Shown: positions 34,429 to 44,267 of the stretch, one piece after another
Numbering within the stretch: position 1 is the first letter of the stretch
How the letters are laid out: every line of letters begins with the position of its first letter
NCBI GenBank assembly: GCA_964369545.1
Contig: CAYJFA010000001.1
Coordinates: forward strand, 1 to 64,000
Direction: 5' to 3'
Origin: BNWE01 sp964369545
GTDB taxonomy: Bacteria; Pseudomonadota; Alphaproteobacteria; UBA3830
Length of the DNA: 64,000 nucleotides
Notes under the pieces: model-generated
The model's database searches: none
Told to the model about the DNA's origin: nothing
What the model saw: only the letters and a program-made list of their open reading frames with translations
Made by a program: the position numbers and the translations under genes

Positions 34429-35742
34429 TTATACAGATACGTTTATGATTTTATAAAACTTTACTCTTTGTGTAACTTTTGGAATATTTAAGATGTTTCT
34501 ATATTTAGCAATAGTTCTTCTGGAAACAATAATGCCTTTATCATTTAAAAAACGCATAATATTCTCATCAGAATAAGGTTTGTTTTTTGGTTCTTGATTA
34601 ACCAAATTTTTAATATGCTTTTTTAAAAAATGATTACTTACTAATCTATTGTTGATTTTCGACTTAATTTCTTTTGGCATTAATGCCTTGATATCAAATA
34701 TACCACATGGAGTTGATATAGTCTTGTTAGCAATTGCACGATGCACCGTTCCTTCATTAAGCATCAAAATATTTGCAATAGATTTCACACTTATTGGGTT
34801 AATATCAAAACTATATCCAGCAAAAAAATCACATTGACGGTGTACAATTTCTTTTACAACCTTTAGCAAAGTAGAATTTCTATAATTAATTGATTTTATT
34901 AACAATTTTGCAGAATCAATTTTCTCTTTCACATACTTAATATCAGTTTTTGAATATCTGTGTTTTGTAAAATTTTCATATAAACATCCGTCTATAAATA
35001 ATTGAGGCAATAAATAGTCATTTATCGAAGACTCATACTCATTTTTTGCCTTGTTTTCAACAATTAAATCCGGAATTCTATAAAAACAATCATCAAAATC
35101 TGAATGAAAATTAAAATTAATTTTTAAATTTTTTATATTTGATTTTATTTCATTTATTTCAGCATCATTAAAGCTACATCTATTCTTTAACGCAGAAAAA
35201 CCTTTGTCTAAAACAATATCGAGATTCTGTATAAAAATTTTATAAATTCCGTAATATTTATTCTCTGCTGCAAATGCCGACCTTATCTTATCCTTAATAT
35301 TAAAGGAAAAAAGCCCATATGGAGATAGTGTTTGTAATTGTTTAACTATCTTTAGTAACTCGAAATAGCTTATATTTTTTTCTTGAGTTATATTTTTTAG
35401 TATATCGCTACTTAGATACTTATTACCAATTGCATTATCGATCAGTAATTCTGCAATTTCCTTTTTCTCATTATCAAAATGAAAAAAACACATTTGTCCA
35501 AGTAACTCATCCTTAAAAGATTTTTTAGCTGATAAATTTTCTAAAAATTTTGCATCAACGCTACAAGAAATTTCATTATTATTTTCATTTTCTTTTAAAA
35601 ATGGATTTTCTACTAAAGTGTTTTGAACATATTCCCGCAGCTGTATATTATTCATCTCTAGAATTCGTAATGAATATTGTAGCGAATGTGAAATCGATAT
35701 TTTTTGAGAATTTAATAATATAAGATTACTTTTCTTTTCCAT
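34429..35742 (-). CDS. rpoN: RNA polymerase sigma-54 factor
   Basis: 437 aa from the ATG at 35742; an upstream TTG frame extends further into lptB. Region I is a Gln/Leu-rich activator-interacting segment (LQYSLRILEMNNIQLREYVQ). A core-binding domain and HTH follow, and the RpoN box appears as ISRRTIAKYRNILNIP. The start overlaps lptB by 17 bp with no clear Shine-Dalgarno, so it is probably translationally coupled. Sigma-54 requires AAA+ activators; none is in this window. The lptB-rpoN order is conserved in proteobacteria. Confidence 0.95.
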   Translation of the reverse strand: MEKKSNLILLNSQKISISHSLQYSLRILEMNNIQLREYVQNTLVENPFLKENENNNEISCSVDAKFLENLSAKKSFKDELLGQMCFFHFDNEKKEIAELLIDNAIGNKYLSSDILKNITQEKNISYFELLKIVKQLQTLSPYGLFSFNIKDKIRSAFAAENKYYGIYKIFIQNLDIVLDKGFSALKNRCSFNDAEINEIKSNIKNLKINFNFHSDFDDCFYRIPDLIVENKAKNEYESSINDYLLPQLFIDGCLYENFTKHRYSKTDIKYVKEKIDSAKLLIKSINYRNSTLLKVVKEIVHRQCDFFAGYSFDINPISVKSIANILMLNEGTVHRAIANKTISTPCGIFDIKALMPKEIKSKINNRLVSNHFLKKHIKNLVNQEPKNKPYSDENIMRFLNDKGIIVSRRTIAKYRNILNIPKVTQRVKFYKIINVSV

Positions 35743-36478
35743 AAAAAGAGTTATAAACGGAAAAGCTTTCTCCAAGGTAAATTTCTTGAGCTTTTTTGTT
35801 TTTTATTATTTCTTCCGGCTGTCCTTCCACTAAAATTTTTCCTTCATGAAGAATATAAGCATAATCAGCTATTGGAAGAGTATCTCGAACATTATGATCT
35901 GTGATAATAACTCCAATTCCGCGATTTTTCAGAGTAAATATTGTTTCGCGCATATCCATCACTGCAATGGGATCTATACCAGCAAGCGGTTCATCCAACA
36001 ATATGAAACTCGGGGATGTCGCAAGAGCTCTTGCTATTTCTAACTTTCTTCGTTCTCCACCAGAGACATTGACCGCAGAAGATTTTCTTATATGTTCGAT
36101 TGACAAATCATTCAGCAGCTTATCTAAAAAAGACCTGCGTTCATAAACGTCAAGCTTACTTCTTTCTAAAACCGCCTCAATATTTTCTTCGACGCTCAGC
36201 CCTCTAAAAATCGATTCTTCCTGAGGTAAATATCCGACACCCAATCTTGCCCGTTTATACATCGGCAACTCAGTAATGTCCTTACCATCAAAGAATATTT
36301 TTCCACTATCCGGCTTGATTAAACCGCAAAGCATTGAAAAACTTGTGGTTTTTCCTGCTCCATTGGGACCAAGTAATGCAATTATTTTACCGCGCGATGC
36401 ACTGATAGTAACGTCATTCAGAATAACTCTCTGGCCTACTTTTTTTTTAAGACCTATACAAACTATTCCGCTTTCCAT
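35726..36478 (-). CDS. lptB: LPS export ABC ATPase LptB
   Basis: 250 aa. Walker A is GPNGAGKTT, the signature is VSGGERRKLEIARAL, Walker B is FILLDEPLAGIDP and the H-loop is ITDHN. Together with a position next to rpoN and kdsD this identifies LptB, which powers lipopolysaccharide extraction from the inner membrane with LptF and LptG. It starts 3 bp after the lptC-lptA fusion gene and overlaps rpoN. Confidence 0.96.
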   Translation of the reverse strand: MESGIVCIGLKKKVGQRVILNDVTISASRGKIIALLGPNGAGKTTSFSMLCGLIKPDSGKIFFDGKDITELPMYKRARLGVGYLPQEESIFRGLSVEENIEAVLERSKLDVYERRSFLDKLLNDLSIEHIRKSSAVNVSGGERRKLEIARALATSPSFILLDEPLAGIDPIAVMDMRETIFTLKNRGIGVIITDHNVRDTLPIADYAYILHEGKILVEGQPEEIIKNKKAQEIYLGESFSVYNSFYGKEK

Positions 36479-36481
36479 CTT

Positions 36482-37525
36482 TTATGATTCCTTGTTGTCA
36501 TTTACAATCCCACTTGATTTTTTTACAGAAATATCACCTGTAGATATATTAAGTTCCGCGATTTCTCCAAAAACATTCCCCTGCGCATTTGAAATTATTA
36601 CATTCCCAATTGCGATTATTTTATCACCCTTAAAAATTCCATTATTAGAACGAACAATAGCATTGTTTGATTTGATTATCAAATTACCATATGCAAAAAC
36701 CTCATTAATAGAAGACTTTTCATCTAATAAAGCCTTCATACTATCGGATTTTATATCAAAATTTTTTCCATCTTTCTTATATAATAATCTTACATTCGAT
36801 TCTGCATATATTTTTCCAATCTCATATATTATACTTTTACCTGCAAACAGTTCATAATCAGAAGAAACAAAAGATGAATTCCCCGTTGCCCTCAAATTTT
36901 TTATATCATCATCGGAAAATTGTATGACCAGCTTTTCTGACGATATTTTTCGGTTTTGTTTTTCAGAAACACCCTTAGCCGTTCCAGTTAATGTAAGAAT
37001 ATATTCATTAATATCAAAATGATAATTATCACCTGACAAATCAACTCCATTTTTGCTGATTGAAACAGGAGTATGACCGAAAATAATTTTAGCATTAAAA
37101 TCAGCAAAAGCTTTTTCGGATTTCATTAACAATCCAGAATCGGTAGTAAACCTAACATTCCCAATAAACTCACAAACCGTTTTATCAGCATTAGTTGCCT
37201 TTGTTATATCGGAAGAAATTTCCCCCTGTTCTCCATTAGATAAAATAAACGAGGATTTCATATTCTCAAAAACATAATTATCCTTTTTTTCTTCAGAAAC
37301 TTTATCTGACGTAAGTAAAATTTCCCTTCCTTTTGTATCGTAAGTTTTATATGAAAAATTTGAAAAAGTATTTTTTTCTATGTCAGACTTTTCAATATCA
37401 AATTTTATAGATTGTTTTGGCAGGAATATAGATATTCCTATTTTGATAATAATTCCAAGGGCAAAAATCATAAAAAAAGCAGATATTAATTTAATTTTCG
37501 ATCGTCTTTTAGAAAATCTACGCAA
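36482..37525 (-). CDS. LptC-LptA fusion protein (LPS transport bridge)
   Basis: 347 aa starting at a TTG that overlaps kdsD, with AGGA upstream. One N-terminal membrane anchor (about 12-34) is followed by an LptC-like domain (YDTKGREILLTSDKVSEEKKD, about 62-82) and then a second beta-jellyroll of the OstA/LptA type (about 165-335: ISSEKLVIQFSDDDIKNLRATGN, AGKSIIY, SDSMKALLDE, GIFKGDKIIAIGNVII). LptC and LptA are normally separate genes between kdsD and lptB; here a single frame fills that slot, about the length of the two minus one signal peptide. It would form the inner-membrane-anchored part of the periplasmic LPS bridge. Fusion is inferred from length, domain repeats and synteny. Confidence 0.75.
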   Translation of the reverse strand: MRRFSKRRSKIKLISAFFMIFALGIIIKIGISIFLPKQSIKFDIEKSDIEKNTFSNFSYKTYDTKGREILLTSDKVSEEKKDNYVFENMKSSFILSNGEQGEISSDITKATNADKTVCEFIGNVRFTTDSGLLMKSEKAFADFNAKIIFGHTPVSISKNGVDLSGDNYHFDINEYILTLTGTAKGVSEKQNRKISSEKLVIQFSDDDIKNLRATGNSSFVSSDYELFAGKSIIYEIGKIYAESNVRLLYKKDGKNFDIKSDSMKALLDEKSSINEVFAYGNLIIKSNNAIVRSNNGIFKGDKIIAIGNVIISNAQGNVFGEIAELNISTGDISVKKSSGIVNDNKES

Positions 37526-38480
37526 GTCCCATCCTCAAACAATCATGTATATGAATTATACCGCACGGAATTGCATCTTTTGCAATAAATAAGCTGGTTA
37601 TTTTATAATCATTCATTATTTTAGTTGCTTCATGCGCAAACATTTCCTCAGAAACAATTTTCGGATTCTTGCTCATAACATCTCGAGCTTTCATTTCAAG
37701 AAAATTATTCGTTATTTTTCTTCTGAGATCTCCATCTGTAATTATTCCCACAACTTTATTGTCAGCATCTACTACACATGTACATCCGAAAGATTTAGAT
37801 GTCATTTCAATCAATACATTTGCCATAAGATCGCTTTCCCTGACAATAGGAACATTTTTATGCATAAGATCCTTAACCATAAGCAACCGTTTTCCAAGTG
37901 TACCACCAGGATGAAGGTTTTTGAAATTTTCTCTCCTAAACTCTCGTCTTTTCAACAGGCACAACGCAATAGCATCTCCTAATGCAAGCATAATGGTAGT
38001 ACTTGTAGTAGGAGCGAGATTATGCGGACACGCCTCTGGAATTTTCGGAATAATAATCTTAATTTTTGCAGCTCTTGCAAGCTCGCTATCTTCATTCGAC
38101 GTTATCGCAACAATATCAATCCCAAATCTATTCGCATAATTCAACATAGATATTAGTTCTTGCGTATTCCCAGAAAGAGACAGTACAAGCAGCACATCAT
38201 CACCAGATATAACGCCAAGATCTCCATGACTTGCTTCCGCGGGATGTAAAAAAAACGAAGGTGTGCCTGTGGAAGACATTGTAGCAGAGATTTTCTTACA
38301 AATATGCCCTGGTTTTCCTATTCCAGAAACTATTACATGTCCCTTTTTACTGAAAAGAAGATCAACCGCAGCAATAAAACTCTCATCAATTATACCTTTT
38401 AATAATTGTATACCTTCTATTTCTTGCTGCAAAACAGATTTTGCATAATTTAACTCCGACTCATTTTTTTTTTGTATCAT
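37518..38480 (-). CDS. kdsD: arabinose-5-phosphate isomerase (KdsD/KpsF/GutQ family)
   Basis: 320 aa: an N-terminal SIS sugar-isomerase domain (VIVSGIGKPGHICKKISATMSSTGTPSFF) followed by two CBS domains (from about 205). It turns ribulose 5-phosphate into arabinose 5-phosphate, the first step toward Kdo for LPS. It heads the kdsD-lptCA-lptB-rpoN run and overlaps the fusion gene by 8 bp. glmS lies 62 bp upstream on the same strand, so a longer envelope operon is possible. Confidence 0.94.
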   Translation of the reverse strand: MIQKKNESELNYAKSVLQQEIEGIQLLKGIIDESFIAAVDLLFSKKGHVIVSGIGKPGHICKKISATMSSTGTPSFFLHPAEASHGDLGVISGDDVLLVLSLSGNTQELISMLNYANRFGIDIVAITSNEDSELARAAKIKIIIPKIPEACPHNLAPTTSTTIMLALGDAIALCLLKRREFRRENFKNLHPGGTLGKRLLMVKDLMHKNVPIVRESDLMANVLIEMTSKSFGCTCVVDADNKVVGIITDGDLRRKITNNFLEMKARDVMSKNPKIVSEEMFAHEATKIMNDYKITSLFIAKDAIPCGIIHIHDCLRMGLA

Positions 38481-38542
38481 TTATAAGCTGATCCTTTTTA
38501 TATATTAAAAATCGCAGAAAATGCCAACCATTTTTATATTTT

Positions 38543-40306
38543 CTACTCCACAGTTACCGATTTTGCAAGATTTCGCGGCCTATCCACGTCGGTTCCCCTT
38601 AAAACAGCAGCATGATATGCTAATAACTGCAAAGGTATAGAGTATAAAATTGGAGCGATCGCAGATTGAATACCAGGAAGCAAAATTTTTTCCACTCCGT
38701 CAGGTATTATATGACTTACTTCTTCATCCGTTATAACTATGATATTTTTTCCGCGTGCGATAGCTTCCTGCAGATTTGATACTGTTTTTTCAAATAACTC
38801 GTTTTTTGGACAAAGGAAAATTACAGGAACGGCCTCATCAATCAAAGCAATCGGACCATGCTTCATCTCTCCAGCAGCAAAACCCTCCGCATGAATATAA
38901 GAAATCTCCTTCAATTTTAATGCTCCTTCAAGAGCTATCGGATACATAGTTCCACGACCTAAGTATATCGCATTGTGGCTTTTGCAAATTGACTCCGCAA
39001 AAGATTTTATTTTGCTTGATAAACCTAAAACCATCTCACAAAGCGTAGGAACATTATGTAATTGCTGCAAAAGAAACTCATTTCTGCAAAAAGCAATACT
39101 CGCCAAAATCGCAAGCTGAGCCGTAAATGCTTTTGTCGATGCAACACACATCTCCACGCCTGCCTCGGTATATAATACAATGTCTGAAGCTCGCGCAGTT
39201 GCGCTATTTTTCACATTCACAATTGCAATAGTTTTACAGTTGCTGTTACTACGTACATATTCGATAGCACTAAGTGTATCAAGTGTTTCGCCAGACTGCG
39301 ATATAGAAATTACCAACGTATCATCTAAAATGATAGGATCTCTGTATCTAAACTCAGAAGCAATCTCAACATCAGTCGGAATCTTTAAAATACTTTCAAA
39401 CCAATATTTTGCTACCATTCCAGCATAGCAAGATGTTCCGCATGCCAAAATCAAAATCCTAGTGATATTATTTAAAATAGAACTATCAATTTTATTATGC
39501 AAAAGAGTATTTCGAATAGCTGTAGGCTGATCCATAATTTCTTTCAGCATAAAATGAGGATATTCACCTTTTCCCTCGATAACAGTTTTTTCGATTTTTA
39601 TACGATCACGCTCGACAATATTATAATTTTTATCGAAGAATATCGCGCCATTTTGATTTATTTCAACTGTATCTCCATCTTTCAAATACGCGGCTTCATC
39701 ACACATACTTGACAATGACCCTGCATCAGAACCAATACACAAATTTTTTCCGAATCCAACTGCAAGCGAACTCTTTTCCCTTGCTGCTATAATGGTTCCA
39801 GGAAGAGAAGAAAAAATTACTGCCAATGAAAATGCCCCCTCCAGCATTTTCATTGCGTTTCTAATTGCGTCACGCGGAGAAAATCCTCTAGATAACTCTC
39901 TTTGCAATAAATGAGCTACAACCTCAGTATCAGTCTCTGATTCGAAAACATACCCATCTGCTTCCAATACAAACTTCAATTCCTTATAATTTTCGATTAT
40001 CCCATTATGAATCAAAGCAACATCTTTGGACATCATAGGGTGCGCATTGTTTACCGTTGGTTTACCGTGAGTTGCCCAGCGAGTATGGCCGATTCCAACA
40101 CTACCACTGACATCAATTTCCGTGAGTTTTTCTTTTAAATTTGCTAATTTTCCAACGGCTCTAATTCTAAAAATAGAGTTATTATCTGAAATAATCGCAA
40201 TACCTGCGGAATCATATCCACGATATTCAAGTCTCTCTAAACCATCCAAAATCTTATCAATAACATTTTCATTATGTTTTCCGACTATCCCTATTATCCC
40301 ACACAT
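38543..40306 (-). CDS. glmS: glucosamine-fructose-6-phosphate aminotransferase
   Basis: 587 aa. The N-terminal glutaminase domain begins with the catalytic Cys2 (MCGIIGIVG) and includes GYDSAGIA and HTRWATHG; two SIS domains follow (CGTSCYAG, SQSGETLDT, VASTKAFTAQ), ending PRNLAKSVTVE. It makes glucosamine 6-phosphate, the entry step to UDP-GlcNAc for peptidoglycan and lipid A. It follows glmU by 2 bp, a clear two-gene operon. There is no room for a glmS ribozyme between them. Confidence 0.98.
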   Translation of the reverse strand: MCGIIGIVGKHNENVIDKILDGLERLEYRGYDSAGIAIISDNNSIFRIRAVGKLANLKEKLTEIDVSGSVGIGHTRWATHGKPTVNNAHPMMSKDVALIHNGIIENYKELKFVLEADGYVFESETDTEVVAHLLQRELSRGFSPRDAIRNAMKMLEGAFSLAVIFSSLPGTIIAAREKSSLAVGFGKNLCIGSDAGSLSSMCDEAAYLKDGDTVEINQNGAIFFDKNYNIVERDRIKIEKTVIEGKGEYPHFMLKEIMDQPTAIRNTLLHNKIDSSILNNITRILILACGTSCYAGMVAKYWFESILKIPTDVEIASEFRYRDPIILDDTLVISISQSGETLDTLSAIEYVRSNSNCKTIAIVNVKNSATARASDIVLYTEAGVEMCVASTKAFTAQLAILASIAFCRNEFLLQQLHNVPTLCEMVLGLSSKIKSFAESICKSHNAIYLGRGTMYPIALEGALKLKEISYIHAEGFAAGEMKHGPIALIDEAVPVIFLCPKNELFEKTVSNLQEAIARGKNIIVITDEEVSHIIPDGVEKILLPGIQSAIAPILYSIPLQLLAYHAAVLRGTDVDRPRNLAKSVTVE

Positions 40307-40308
40307 GA

Positions 40309-41652
40309 TTACTTCTCTTTATTGTGTTTTTTTCTAAAATCATCCGCGCCGCCGGAGATATTTATTTGTTGGCTGCGTGCAACCGATAAATCACTGATAT
40401 TAACATCCTTTGTAATTACACTTCCGGCTCCTATTATCGAATTATCAGAAATTTGCACTGGCGCAACTATAGCAGAATTTGAGCCGATAAAAACATTTTC
40501 TCCGATTTGTGTTTTATGTTTTTTAAATCCATCATAATTGCATGTAATCGTTCCTGCTCCGATATTTGTTTTCTTCCCAATGTAACTATCCCCGATATAA
40601 CTTAGATGATTAACTTTCGCAGTTTCTGCAATAACACTGTTTTTTATCTCAACAAAATTTCCAATTTTCGCACCATCATTTATCTCTGATCCTGTACGCA
40701 ATCTAGCAAATGGTCCAACACTTGCATTATTAATATTCGATCCTTCCATTACACAAAATGGACCAACTGATGATCCACTTTTAATTTTCACATCCTTTAA
40801 AAATACAACGTATGGATATATAGTTACATCATTTTCGATTTCAGTATCATAAGAAAAAAACACAGTCTCAGGAGCAGCAATGGTCACGCCATTATCCAAA
40901 TGTTTTTTTCTCATTCTTTCCTGAAAATATTTTTCTAGATCAGCTAATTCTGAACTGGTATTCACACCGGATAATTCTTTGTTATCTCCCTCATAATACC
41001 TGCAGACAAATCCATTTTCATAAGCTAACCTTACAATTTCTGTTATATAAAACTCTCCGGTTGCAGAACTCGGCCTGATATCATTAATTAATTTTTTCAA
41101 AAGGCTTTTTTTAATATATAAACCTGCATTACACAATGGTATTGTCTTATCAAATTTAGATGCGTCTTTTGCTTCTATTATTCCTTTTATTGTTCCCTTT
41201 GCAGCAGCTGGTTCCAACTTCCCAAGGCCTTTAGATCCTTCTGATTTCATAGCAAGCACAACAACCGCTGTTTTATCGCAACCCTTTGAAATTTCTGACA
41301 ATTTTGATAAAGTTTCAGCTGCAATTAAAGGAATATCTGCATACAAAATATATACCCAACCACTCTCATAATTACTCAGCGCATCAATAGCGCATCTAAC
41401 CGCATGTCCACTTCCTTTTGGCGTTTCCTGAAAAACTTGTTTCGCAAATTTTCCATATTCTAAATCTGATAAAGAGTAATGTGGTTTTGTTACAACAAGG
41501 ATTTCCTTTGAATTCAAATCCTTAGCAGTTTTTATTACATGATCCACAAGAGACAGCCCACCTATTTTATGAAAAACTTTAGGCGTCGATGATTTCATCC
41601 TGGAACCATCTCCAGCAGCCAAAATAATCACAGAATCAGATGTAGAAGTCAT
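40309..41652 (-). CDS. glmU: bifunctional GlcN-1-P acetyltransferase/GlcNAc-1-P uridyltransferase
   Basis: 447 aa. The N-terminal pyrophosphorylase domain shows LAAGDGSRMKSSTPKVFHKIGG and YADIPLI; the C-terminal left-handed beta-helix has the hexapeptide repeats and the acetyltransferase elements AKVNHLSYIGDSYIGKKTNIGAGTITCNYDG. It carries out the last two steps to UDP-GlcNAc. Together with glmS (next gene) it supplies peptidoglycan and LPS. It is divergent from the SPOR-like gene. Confidence 0.97.
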   Translation of the reverse strand: MTSTSDSVIILAAGDGSRMKSSTPKVFHKIGGLSLVDHVIKTAKDLNSKEILVVTKPHYSLSDLEYGKFAKQVFQETPKGSGHAVRCAIDALSNYESGWVYILYADIPLIAAETLSKLSEISKGCDKTAVVVLAMKSEGSKGLGKLEPAAAKGTIKGIIEAKDASKFDKTIPLCNAGLYIKKSLLKKLINDIRPSSATGEFYITEIVRLAYENGFVCRYYEGDNKELSGVNTSSELADLEKYFQERMRKKHLDNGVTIAAPETVFFSYDTEIENDVTIYPYVVFLKDVKIKSGSSVGPFCVMEGSNINNASVGPFARLRTGSEINDGAKIGNFVEIKNSVIAETAKVNHLSYIGDSYIGKKTNIGAGTITCNYDGFKKHKTQIGENVFIGSNSAIVAPVQISDNSIIGAGSVITKDVNISDLSVARSQQINISGGADDFRKKHNKEK

Positions 41653-41774
41653 TTAAATTACCTGAAATTTACTATCCATAAACTTTTTCTTGATAAATTC
41701 ATTAAGATGGCATCAGTATAAAATTTTTTGCCGAGATATTACATAGGTTAAGAACGTATTTTTGGATTAATTTT

Positions 41775-42659
41775 ATGAATAAAGTCGTTGTAGTTTTAGG
41801 TATCATCGTTTTAATGACATTGGCAATGCTTTTTTTCTGTGTTGGATTCTTCACAGGATCAACAATCTCCCCAACTCAAATCACTGAATCTCTTCAACCC
41901 GACTTAAAAAAAGATACAAACAAAAAAATAACAGCACAAAACATTGAAGAATTAACAGACGTAAAATCCGCAACCATATCAGATAAAATCATGGACATAT
42001 TATCCGCGGCAGGCACTGCAACGGAATCGTTTTCTTCAGTGTTTCAAGGCAATGGAAAAAGAAAAAATGCAAAACATATTACAGGAGAATCAAAACTAAC
42101 CATAGATTCACTATTGAGAGAAATAGCGTCAACACACCCTCCGCATGATGACTGTTCCTACCATAAAACCATGACGCAGATGCATGCTCCTAAACCAATC
42201 GTTGACAAAGAATTACATGGCAAAAAAATAGTTTTCGTCGGATATTTTAAAAGCAATGTCGCCGTGCAGATACAAAAGTTACTTACTGGAAAAGGATATA
42301 AAACACACGTAGAACTTTCAAAAAGCAGTGAAGGCAGCGAATCATTTGTCTTCTGTGGTCCATTTAAAAAAGATGAAAACGCAAAAAAATTAGTAACTTG
42401 GTTGCTTGGGCACGACTTTTCTGAAGCAAGAGTAGTAAATATCACAAAAGAAGCGATTGAAGAAACGTTATTTGATATAATCAACGAAAATTCCAGCTTA
42501 CCAGAAAATTCTGAAAAAGATGTATTAGAACAAAATACAACAACTGCCGTGAACATAAAGACAACCAATCCTCAGGCTGCTAAGCATCCGACAGCGACTT
42601 TCAATCCTCATCAAATAAATGTACCGCAAATGCAAAGATCAAAAATTAATCTAACTTAG
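41775..42659 (+). CDS. membrane-anchored protein with SPOR-like domain
   Basis: 294 aa. A single N-terminal membrane helix (VVVVLGIIVLMTLAMLFFCVGFFTG) is followed by a charged linker, then a compact beta-alpha domain near 150-235 (KKIVFVGYFKSNVAVQIQKLLTGKGYKTHVELS..., SFVFCGPFKKDENAKKLVTWLLGHDF). The 'gyF-x-n...l-x-x-Gy...v-x-GPF' pattern resembles SPOR peptidoglycan-binding domains. The tail is Pro/Gln/Asn-rich. It could be a cell-division or wall-binding protein. The SPOR call is tentative. Its 3' end overlaps the convergent ymdB-type gene by 14 bp. Confidence 0.6.
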   Translation: MNKVVVVLGIIVLMTLAMLFFCVGFFTGSTISPTQITESLQPDLKKDTNKKITAQNIEELTDVKSATISDKIMDILSAAGTATESFSSVFQGNGKRKNAKHITGESKLTIDSLLREIASTHPPHDDCSYHKTMTQMHAPKPIVDKELHGKKIVFVGYFKSNVAVQIQKLLTGKGYKTHVELSKSSEGSESFVFCGPFKKDENAKKLVTWLLGHDFSEARVVNITKEAIEETLFDIINENSSLPENSEKDVLEQNTTTAVNIKTTNPQAAKHPTATFNPHQINVPQMQRSKINLT

Positions 42660-43461
42660 TATGCGTAAGGCATCCGCCAAGCTTTATTGATTTCACAGAC
42701 ACAGCCAATCCTGTTTTATCATCAGTATCTACTATTAATCCGCAAAGAGTAGCTTCTCCCAGCGATGAAGTAAATCGCACTTTCGAATGAATTTTATAAA
42801 ATTTTTCGGTTGCTGTATCCTTTTTCATGCCAATGACAGAATCAAAATCTCCGCACATTCCTACATCGGTTTGAAACGCAGTTCCATGCTCCAAAATACG
42901 CTCGTCCGCTGTTGGAATGTGCGTATGAGTTCCAACAACAGCAGAAACACGTCCATCTAAAAAATGTCCAAGCGCATTTTTTTCCGAAGTAACTTCAGCG
43001 TGAAAATCTAGAACAATCGCATCTGCTGTTTTTCCAAGAATATATTTCGATAGAATTTGATTACAGCAATCAAACGGGTCATTTCCGATCATAGGCATTC
43101 CTCTTTGCCCCAAAACGTGAATTACGACAACTTTTTTTCCATTTCGTGTCACTGTTTCTGAAATTCCCCGTCCTGGAACAGAACTTGGCATATTTATCGG
43201 CCTTAGCATCTTTTTTTCTGATTCCAGAAACGAAGCGACGCCGGCTTGATCAAAAACATGATTCCCGCCAGTTAGGATATCTGCTCCCAAATCAAAAAAA
43301 TCATTTGCGATTTCAGATGTTATCCCAAAGCCACCGGCAGCGTTATCGACATTTAATACTATAAAATCTATCGACAAATTCTTTTTTAAATCAGGAATAT
43401 ATTTTTTAATAGAATCCCTGCCTGAACGCCCAACAATATCTCCACAAAAAAGTATTCTCAT
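42646..43461 (-). CDS. YmdB-type metallophosphoesterase
   Basis: 271 aa from the ATG at 43461; a preceding TTG is unlikely. The calcineurin-like pattern starts at RILFCGDIVGRSGRD, followed by NVDNAAGGFGIT, GGNHVFDQ and the C-terminal GTHTHIPTADERIL...TDVGMCGD. This is the TIGR00282/YmdB family, metal-dependent phosphodiesterases with activity on 2',3'-cyclic nucleotides in some members and a regulatory role in Bacillus. The exact substrate here is unknown. It overlaps the SPOR-like gene end to end. Confidence 0.92.
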   Translation of the reverse strand: MRILFCGDIVGRSGRDSIKKYIPDLKKNLSIDFIVLNVDNAAGGFGITSEIANDFFDLGADILTGGNHVFDQAGVASFLESEKKMLRPINMPSSVPGRGISETVTRNGKKVVVIHVLGQRGMPMIGNDPFDCCNQILSKYILGKTADAIVLDFHAEVTSEKNALGHFLDGRVSAVVGTHTHIPTADERILEHGTAFQTDVGMCGDFDSVIGMKKDTATEKFYKIHSKVRFTSSLGEATLCGLIVDTDDKTGLAVSVKSIKLGGCLTHTKLD

Positions 43462-43496
43462 CAAATTACTCTATTTCATATTTACATAAACATAGA

Positions 43497-44267
43497 TTAT
43501 TTCTTTTGATTTGTAAAAAATTTTGGAGCTTTTTTTGATGTAATCGATTGTCTCCCGAGCTTATGCAGTTTTTCTGATATCTTATTATCAATCAAGGAAT
43601 AATATGATGGTAAAAATGATATTTTCGACTTGACGTCGGATGAGGCTTGTTGAACCCTCACAGACATATTCACAGGACGGTTTTTTACCTTTTTCCATTC
43701 ATTTAAAACAAGAGAACAATAGGGTTTATAATACTTAGAGGCCTTAGAATGATAGTACCCAACTGCATGAGTCCAAGAGTTGGTAGCCTTTCTCAATTCC
43801 ATAAAATACTTTGCCGCATACCTTACATTATTTTGAGGAGTAAATGCCTCTTCAAGCGTTTTAAACGCCTTACTGTGATGCAAAAGATTTACTTGCATAC
43901 ACCCAACATCGATGTTTCGCACTCCTCTCCCCACCAATTTTTTTACCGTCGCGATCGCCGCGCTTTTTGTGGAAAAATAATATCCTTTTCCATTAGCACA
44001 AACTGTCCATGGCCATGGTCTTTTTCCCTTCTTTTTATTTAACTCTCTGCCGGATTCCACTGTTCCGATCGCCATCAGCAATCGATGAGGAATGCTGTGT
44101 ATTCTTTCTGCTTTTACAATTTCACTTTCGCAAAGATCATGTTGCGCAAAATATCTTTCCGGAGGAGTATTGCTACCTCCTTTAAAATCATCTGCATGTA
44201 TTTGAGATATAAAACTAATCCAAAAACATAGTATGAAAAAAATCCGTATCAAAAACTTTCCCCACAT
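43497..44267 (-). CDS. exported lytic transglycosylase (SLT domain)
   Basis: 256 aa. A signal peptide (LIRIFFILCFWISFISQIHA) precedes an SLT domain: the catalytic Glu motif RLLMAIGTVESG, then NIDVGCMQVNL and NVRYAAKYFMELRKAT plus AVGYYHS, the goose-lysozyme-like signature. An insertion KKKGKRPWPWTVCANGKGYYF follows the Glu, as in many alphaproteobacterial transglycosylases. It cleaves peptidoglycan in the periplasm. The C-terminal 80 residues are basic and unstructured in appearance. Confidence 0.88.
   Translation of the reverse strand: MWGKFLIRIFFILCFWISFISQIHADDFKGGSNTPPERYFAQHDLCESEIVKAERIHSIPHRLLMAIGTVESGRELNKKKGKRPWPWTVCANGKGYYFSTKSAAIATVKKLVGRGVRNIDVGCMQVNLLHHSKAFKTLEEAFTPQNNVRYAAKYFMELRKATNSWTHAVGYYHSKASKYYKPYCSLVLNEWKKVKNRPVNMSVRVQQASSDVKSKISFLPSYYSLIDNKISEKLHKLGRQSITSKKAPKFFTNQKK

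Noticed and set aside
38543..40308. glmS ribozyme or riboswitch
   Set aside because: Only 2 bp separate glmU and glmS, leaving no room for a leader.
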